Below the pieces are notes generated by a model. That model saw nothing but the letters and a program-made list of their open reading frames with translations. It ran no database searches and was not told where the DNA came from. Shown piece by piece: positions 13,723 through 22,700 of a stretch of 64,000 nucleotides of DNA. The stretch's first letter is position 1. Every line of letters starts with the position of its first letter. The position numbers and the translations under genes are program-made. Origin of the DNA: Sipunculus nudus (Eukaryota > Annelida > Sipuncula > Golfingiida > Sipunculidae); the NCBI GenBank assembly GCA_026874595.1, contig CM049316.1, positions 27,017,339 to 27,081,338 of the forward strand. The letters run 5' to 3'.

Positions 13723-16700
13723 TGGAACCCCACAATTACGACCACCTTGGGGACTGACCAAAGTGGTCGTAATTTGGGGGTGGTCGTATTTGTGAAACTC
13801 TAAGTTACCTGGATCGTGTATTTGGGACCAAAAATAGTGGTCGTAATTGTGGGGTGGTCGCAATTGCGGGGTGGTCGCAAGGCGGGGTTCCACTGTATAT
13901 ATATTAAGCATGAGGTGTGAACGTTTATGAACAACCCGCATACATGTTATTTATCAAAATGAATTTAAATAAATTACCTAGAGTTGCATGGAAGCTGTTG
14001 ATGATTTGAACACCTAAATTCTTTTGACCCTTTATTGATTTCGTTTTCTGAGTTGTATAGTATTTTCTTCTTCGCACATCCCATATGCTTTCCAGGCAGG
14101 TTATCTAGTTCCGGGAACCAACACCAGGGTGACCTTATACATGGTGAACCTCGTGGATCTCAGTGCTCCACACGTTCCTCTCCCCACAGCTCCCAGCCTT
14201 GTAGGACAGTGAGTGTTAACTTGTGAATTAGAGTGTAGTCGGGGCCCACATACATCCGCCTGGATCTTCTTATCAGACTCCCTTGTGTTTTAAACATTTT
14301 CACTTCAGTAACACGGGATCACATAATGAGTGGTAGAACAAACGCTGCTGCTAATACCTAGTACACTAATGCTACCGGTGGCCTCTTAAGAAGGATAAAT
14401 GGAATCGGCGTGCATCACAATGGTGTTTACTCCTTTGAGCTGAGGGTATATTCAGATAACTTCCGAAGGCAATGGATTGTTCACTTGGTGTTACCTTAAC
14501 CGGCAAAAGCCGTTCATTAAAAGCTGTTCAATACTGTTGCACCGATGATTTCTTTTGACATTTTCTTTTATAGGGACTATTACTACGTGCGGGTCACATG
14601 GGCAAACCCGATTCATGTGATGATCACATGGGCCAACAGACCTCAGAACTTTACGTCCGCCATGATATGTGATACGGGCGCCTCCTGCTTCACGGTAAGA
14701 CAGCATGTCCAGACAATACAGGGGCGGACAAAGGATCTTAGAAAAGAGGGGGCTTAACATCCAAGCACAGGTGCAATGGTGTACCCGGATTGGTAGTGGA
14801 CTTCACACTGAACTCTCGCATGCAGAAGTACAGCGATAGAAAATGGCTCGGGTCGAAAAATTGCAGTGCTGTTTTTGAGTATTAAAACATATATTTTTTT
14901 ATGTTCGCTGAGTAATTGCGGGAAAAGAGGCCCCCTCCCCCCCCCCCCTCCTTGCGGCTCCTCTAAATTAGCCCCTGCTATATATATTTGTACACTTGTT
15001 TTTTTTTCTTTCTTCATAAGGCAAAAACACTGAATCTGTTTTTAAAACCATATGTACAGCTTGAAAAAACATCAAACGATTTAAATGAAATAATATTGTA
15101 TCTTGTTTGAAGATAAATAGTGAACTATTTTAGGGATGCTACAGCCTTTTCAAATTATAAAATCTGCATACCCTTGAGGTACTCAAAAGTTATCTCTTGC
15201 ATTGAGGGAGTTCTATGCTGGGTCACTTTGACCTCACAATAGTTTAATGGCGAAATTTGAAATTTATAGGAATCGACTCATTGAAAATCCCGAAAGAAAA
15301 CAGTTCTCATTTGATTTGTGAATTAAATGGATTTGAAATTTGCTGTGGTCAAGAATTCTCATCAAAACTAGTCATAAAAAATGAAGACCTGTAAAAACAA
15401 ATCCAAAAAGCAACGGATATTAAGGTGAAATGGCTGCCAAATAGAAACTAGGTTATCACAGCTTAACGGTTTTTTTGTTCAAAAATCAGTTTATCGAAAA
15501 TAAAATTTTGAAAATAAATGTTTTAATTGATAAAATTCATATTTAAATAAAGGTTGTTTAATTATTTTCCATTATACCCAGGAAACAACAGTACATGGTC
15601 AGCTCTAAAACATGACACTAATGAGCAGCTCCTGCATAAATATGCACATGTTTTTCATTATAATTTCTAAATATGCTTTATATTCATACATTACTATATA
15701 CACATTTAACTTTAAATGCGTTCTTTTTTCCAGCATATGGAACGCACACAAGTCGGTGGCTGGGTGTCGGTAAGCATGATGTAACATTTTTTCACGTCCT
15801 GAATGATTTGTTTTTATAATTAAATTGTCATAATTCGTGCTTGTGACAAAGGAATGAAGTTATATGTTACATTAAGTTTTACCAAAGACACAGCAGAGAG
15901 CAACAATCATTTTAAAATGATATACTGGTGGTTTTTTTTTGTTTTAAACAAATCAGTTATTAAACTTCAAATTTAAATAATCTTCTTTAAATTCGGCGAT
16001 ATATATATATCTATATATATATATATATATATATATAATTATATATATATGTATGTATAAAATTTGACACATTTACTACTACGTATAGTCTAGTTGTATG
16101 ATGAATATCCTGAGAAGTGCAGCAACATGTTGCAGTAATAAATAAGTCTGACAAAATTTTATAACTCTATACTTGTATAACTATATAGCTCTGGTTATAT
16201 ACAATAGAATATTTGACATTTAGTCACCCTTGCTGGCTACTTAAGAGGTCGTGTTAAATCGTTACAGAATCCCAGGATCTTGTGGCTCGAAGGAGGTGAT
16301 GCCTACCTAACGGTTTTACCAAGAAACGAGGGAAGCTCTGGTCACTGGAAACAGGCGGCCTATGTCACCGCACCGGTAAGTTTGATTAATGTTAACGAGT
16401 ATGTGTTACCGAAAGGAACTTGTTTCAACGTTGATGTTGTTTTCCAAAACATTAAAACAAGGAGTGCCTCAGGATTAAAAGAAAGGTGCAATGTTATTGA
16501 TATAACATTTATATATTCTGTATCTACCCAAGCAATAAACATGGCTTCACGACCAAATATTGATCACTCGCATAACCTGTATCATAGACTTTGATTATAA
16601 GACAGAATGTACATTTTCCTCATGTATAACATGAACATAGACTGGTACATTATGCAGTAGGTATCATAGAATTTCACAATGTATTAATTAAAAAATGACC

Positions 16701-19700
16701 CAGGCCGCTAAATAAAACGTTTAACTAACGAATGCAACCCAAAAACTATGTATAACGAAATCACAGTATAGAGTCAGAAAGTGTTTTGTAAAGGGAAATT
16801 ATCATTAACCCCTCAGAGCCCCCATCATGTAGATAGTCATTTTTTTATCTAGGGGCGTAGCGAAGGCCCGGGGGGGGGGGGGGGGGGCAGGGGACCACTC
16901 CCACCACCATCGCATCCAGTACTAAGTCTAACAATGATTAAAACACAGTCATGATATTCCTGTTACTGGTATCCGCAGATATGGGATTTTTCTCAATAAA
17001 AAAAACATTACACATGCAGTAATTAATGTATTTTTTATTGATAATACTACATTTTATTAGGCTGGATATTGTAAATATGATATTTTCATTTATTCATCTT
17101 GTAAAACTGATATTTTAATTGGAATTGAAACATATGAGGTGTTACATGTATATACTTAAATCCACTCCCTCAATCATGACTACGTCTCGGACATCTAAAG
17201 ATTCCCTTCAACCTAAACAAACCTTCAGTATAGAAAATCTTGAAAATTTGGTAAAGATATAACAAAAGATGAGTAAAATATCTCCTGTAATGTAAATGTA
17301 AAGAGTGCACCGTATTTCACCAACATGTCTAATTATTATATTGATAATTATTGCACTCCTGCCACAGTGTGTATATGGAACAAGGCAGTAGTCATTTAAT
17401 TAGTGCTTACGTACCTAGATAAGGCTCTGATAGGCTGTTACATATTCCACAAGGTCTAAAGACGGATTCATTTTACAGATTGGCGCGTTAGGTCAAGTTA
17501 CTTTCCTAACCCAGGGCGAAGCAGAAGTCTCCTCTGTGAATGGATATGACCAGCAGCGCCGCCTCGTGTAATATTGCATAAACTATTGTCTTTTTTATTA
17601 ATATTTAATTTATTATAATGAAAAATAGTAAAATATCTACATCTACATTAAAGTGCATTTTTATCATTTAAAGGTTTTAAATTTGTAAATTTTTAAATTA
17701 AGTAGGTTTTAAATTTTTAAAATGAAATGTAATAATATATCCCTTACAGTGATATAAAATACTAGTATATAGTTTAATCTTCCGCATTATAGTGATGCAC
17801 TAGCGTATTACAATGTGAGTGACCTGGCACTGTTTAAGTCATATGACTGTTAAATATAGGCTTCTGTTGACAAAATTTAACAATGCAATTGCAAAATATT
17901 ATAACCAAATATTAATCTGAAATAAATATCCTTATCAAAGAGTATAGGTAAAAGACAACTTAACCACATTATTGGATATATTGTACTGCAGATTTTATAC
18001 TTCCACCAACGGGGATCCACGGAAACGTCACCTGTTCAGGTAATCACGATTATATATATAAAGGTATATTCATAGAAAATTATGTTTGATTATATATAAA
18101 ATCTCTCACCTTTTATTGAACGTTTAGGTGATCTAATCTTTTGATATAACCAACAGCCAAGAGATTCTTTATGTTATCGAGATAAGGGGAGTGTCGGTCA
18201 TCATTAATATTTTTGAAAAGTGACCATTCCCTTTTTTTGACATATGACGTTTTATAAACTGTCAAACATTACGTGCGCATTGAGTAAAAGCTGACTGACA
18301 AAATTAATATATCGCACAGAGTCACTTGTTCAAACATCATACTTAAATATTCTTTTCTAAGTCAATAGAGAGCCTGAGGTCCGTGGTTCTGCTATGTCAA
18401 ATTGTTTTCTGTTTTATTTTACATTTGCATGTATTGAACCCTGGAATGACACGGTATATATGTAGTATACACATATGTACAATATGAATATACATTTATT
18501 GGAATCTGTAAAGTTATAACCCTCTATCCCATTGATGTATCTTCAAATACATACAGAATCGGATAAAAAAAAATAAATACAAATAAATACTGCTATTGGT
18601 TGGATATTTAAGTATTTAACTTAACACATATCTATTGGTGACCTTTAGTTACACATACAAATGAAAATTATAACCGAGGACATAATTTAAGCGTACAGTT
18701 TTGCGCGTATTTGTAATTCATATACTTGCAATATGTCATATAGGGTTGGTCTTCCTAACGCCGATCCGTCACTGAGAGATCCGGTCTGTCTGACGTGCGG
18801 AGAAGGTCCCCAGTGCGAGTACGTCTTGTCATCGGTCAGTGACACGGGCAAATATTTCCGCAGGACCTGTGCCGGTCCCGGGGTGCCAACTGTATCAATG
18901 AACGGAACTGAAGTATACAGAGGTTAGCTTTACTTAGTTTAATATTTTCTTTTAGTTGTGAATAATTAATATCAAAGTTGAGCTTATGTTTATTTCTAAA
19001 AGAATTATCTTCATGAGAACTGACTTTTCACGGGACTTTTCCCATTATTTAAACTTATTTCTGCTCATTAAATGCACAGGGGCGGATCCAGGATTTATGA
19101 AAAGGAGGGGTCCAAACTAGTGACAAAATCTAAGAAAAGGTCACCAGATCTAGTTCTAGGCCGCAAAATTGGTCTGAAACCCTTACAAAACGTTGCGGTG
19201 GTTGAAAAGTGGAGTCTGGACAACCTGGCCCCGTCCCATGGATCAGCTTCTGATGCATACTTTATCTCGTTCTGTAGATACCCTCTGATCTTAAATTCGG
19301 CTTAAATAGATATTAACGACTTTTTGTGTCATCACTACATAATTTAATAGTTCTTATATATTCTCATATATAAAATTTTGTTTTATCTTACAGACGACGC
19401 CAGATATATTCTGCTTTGAGCTATGGAGAATATACTGTTTCTTTCGGCTAATAAGCATATCAGATCTGAAAACGATAATGAAATATATGATTAATACTGA
19501 TAAAGGGTGGGCTGGATTCCCTAGCAAAGTGTAAAAGTCATGCATTTAAATGCACTACCCTGATTCCCAGAGATAAGGTACATGCTAAATATTAATACTT
19601 TTGGGATCTTGTGTTGCACATATTTAATGACTCATTTTGAAAAAAAATTATGTACATTCCAGCGGAGGTTCTGGAAGATAACAGCGCTCTTAAAGAACGT

Positions 19701-22700
19701 CTGGAAGATAAACTGCTGCCGGAGAAAGTTTACCGACAGATCCCGATTGGAGGAGGCTACAGTGGGTGATATTTTCGATTTCGGTGTATATTATTTGTAT
19801 ATTATTAATCGGTCAGGTATGTTATAAACCAGATACAGGTACTCAAGCATACCCGATGCGACGTGAAATATAAGGCCCAAATCTTGGCCTAGTTATTACA
19901 GGTTATTTCGGTCCGGCACGTCCATATCAGCTAAAGAAAGTGCACCGGGGTCATCCCCAATCCGGGATGAAACCAACATCATTTGCTAACTTGGATCTGT
20001 CAAACTGCTGCCGCGTGTGCGCTGTAGGCTACTTGGGACTTAACTGTGGTCCCTAATGCCTCTCACTGAAGTCTTGTAAAAAAATGGAATAAATCTTTAT
20101 TTAACAATAGAATAACAGCATAAGTTTGTTAACATGTGTGACTGTTTAATAAAAATGCTGTGAACTGTTTTATTGTACATTCACACCTACCTGATGTGCG
20201 AACCTGATTGAAATTAGAAAAAAATGAATAAACATATAAGTACAGCATTTTATTGAATAATTTTATTTGATGGCATTAAGAAACGATATACATAAATCAC
20301 GCCCATATTAGACTAATATGCTTAATTTTCCTTTACATTTACATCCTATCTGATAAAACAGTATCATAAACTTATTGTTACAGTAGTTACTAAATTATGT
20401 TTTCTTTTTTTCTCAATTCATTAAGGTTGTTAATTGAAATATATTGCATACTGTTTTTAATAGAAATACGTTTTACACTATCAATAACACTGTATTCTTA
20501 CGAATCTAGCTGGCTGGGCAATTATGTATCTGCCACCAAACTTTAATAGTTCAAAGCAGTACCCCGTCATCGTTAACACGTAAGTACTCCTATAAAGTGA
20601 AAAAGAAAACAATCAAAGCATTTTGTAAAATTATATAATTGATCCCTTTTTTTTTAAAAAAAAAGGTTCATTTGAACGTATCTGAATCCTCAAAATGCGT
20701 GTTTATATATCAGCTGACACCAACTGGTTTTCCGTAATTCCTTTTATAAAGCCTCGGATGTAAGTAATAATTTTCTAAAATATCAAAAATAGTGATCGTT
20801 ATATACATCGAGAAATCCCAGCACATTTAATATCTGAGAACAGACATTCGTGTATAAATTGAGAGAAATCACACCATATTTTTTTCTGAAAGCTGTGAAA
20901 TGAGTTATTCCGGAGAATGGAAGACACTATATGTAACAGGTGTAATATACTACATACAAAACTACCTAATCTGCTTTTGTTTCCATAGCCATGTTGTCCA
21001 TAAACACTTAAACAGTAATTTTGTGACAACCAATGATTGATATTTAGTGCCACATGAAAGTGCATGGTCGTGGTTCAAATATAGTCTCGTGATATTGAAT
21101 CACCCCTAATCTTTAGTTCGGAACATTTTTGTCTCGAGTGTTGAAATAAAACTGCAAAAACTGCACATATACTGTAATACTTCGTGTATACCGAAAATAC
21201 TTTGTGTATAGGTACGGCGGACCAGGGAGTCAGCGGGTCTCGGAGCGGTTCTCAATCAGCTGGGAGACCTACCTCGGCAGCAGTGAGGACGTTATCTTTG
21301 CTGCTGTGGATGGCCGTGGAACTCGTGCCAGAGGAGACGATTTTATGCATTTGTTATATCGAAAGATTGGCACAATTGAAGTTGAGGACCAGCTTTTTGG
21401 CGGCCAGTAAGGTTTCTCCAGTGTATAATTTTTGCAGAAAAGTTTGGAGTAGAGCGTACAAGTTTTATGTGTACGGTCTATACCTGGACTTGGATTTCTT
21501 ATTTTGAAATTCATACAGTCTTGTGCAGCAAGTATTATTACATTACATTTGCGTCTTAGCCATAGAATTAGCCGAATGATGATAAAAGCATGCTTTGCCA
21601 TAAGCTTATATTAAATTGAAGCGTAACACCTTTTATGGTATTAACGTATTGCTTTGCGACAGGTATTTCCGTGATCAGCCTTACGTGAACGCCTCCAGGA
21701 TGGCTATATGGGGTGGGGTAAGCAAATCTTTATTTTCTTTAGCATTAACTTGCTATATTAACAGGTGTTCACTTGTCCCTCCTTTTGAGATTTGAATAGC
21801 ACTGCAAAATGTAAGTCTGTTTAACTACAGCAGTGCTCCTGGTGTATTCTGTTTTAATTTAATTTCAGTCTTACGGAGGATACGTTACTCTGCATGCCGT
21901 GGCGAACGAGTCCAACATTTTTGGTTCCGGGGTTTCGCTGGCCGCCCTAATTGACAGGCGCTTCTACGGTAATTATATCACAAATTATCATATTCTGGGT
22001 ACATTACATTTGATATAAATCGCGCAAAATTACTACATGCCCATTAGTATACTAAAACATTAATTTTTTTAATAAGTAAACCTTGAAAATCATATATATA
22101 ACTAATGGAACACACACTTATACCATGTATATATAAGCGGGTAGACCTTTTGTGAATATCCAATGGTACTTGATTATTCACGTTTTTTGTTATTTCCCAA
22201 CCAGCTCCACGCTCGCTAAGTGTGACACCATAAATTTAAACATCTGTATCTCAAACCTTATTTTCCAAATAAATCCAGTTCAAGCTTAGACACTATTGTA
22301 CTGTGCACGGCCTTCATATATTATTTCTATTTATGATTTTCATTACAAGTTGGTTACAATTGATTTGCAGACACGGCACATACTGAGCGGTTCATGGGTT
22401 ATGCAACCCCAGAAGACAACCAAGAAGGCTACCAGGTTTGTTTATATTGCTTTGTTGCTCCATCTACTTTTTTACCTTCTTTATCTATGCTATTTCATCT
22501 TTTCCTCTTCACCTATGACCAATCCATGCATGCTGTTCAATATTGTGGCTTTGTTTCTGGTTCTCATCGGTCTTTGTCGCATAATGATAACTTGTGTTTT
22601 TGTATAAAGACATTTACAATGAGAACTTCCGCGAAGTTTTACATCACATTGTTTATTTGCGCGATCCAAAATAAAATGTCCTGCCTGGTTGTGGCATTTT

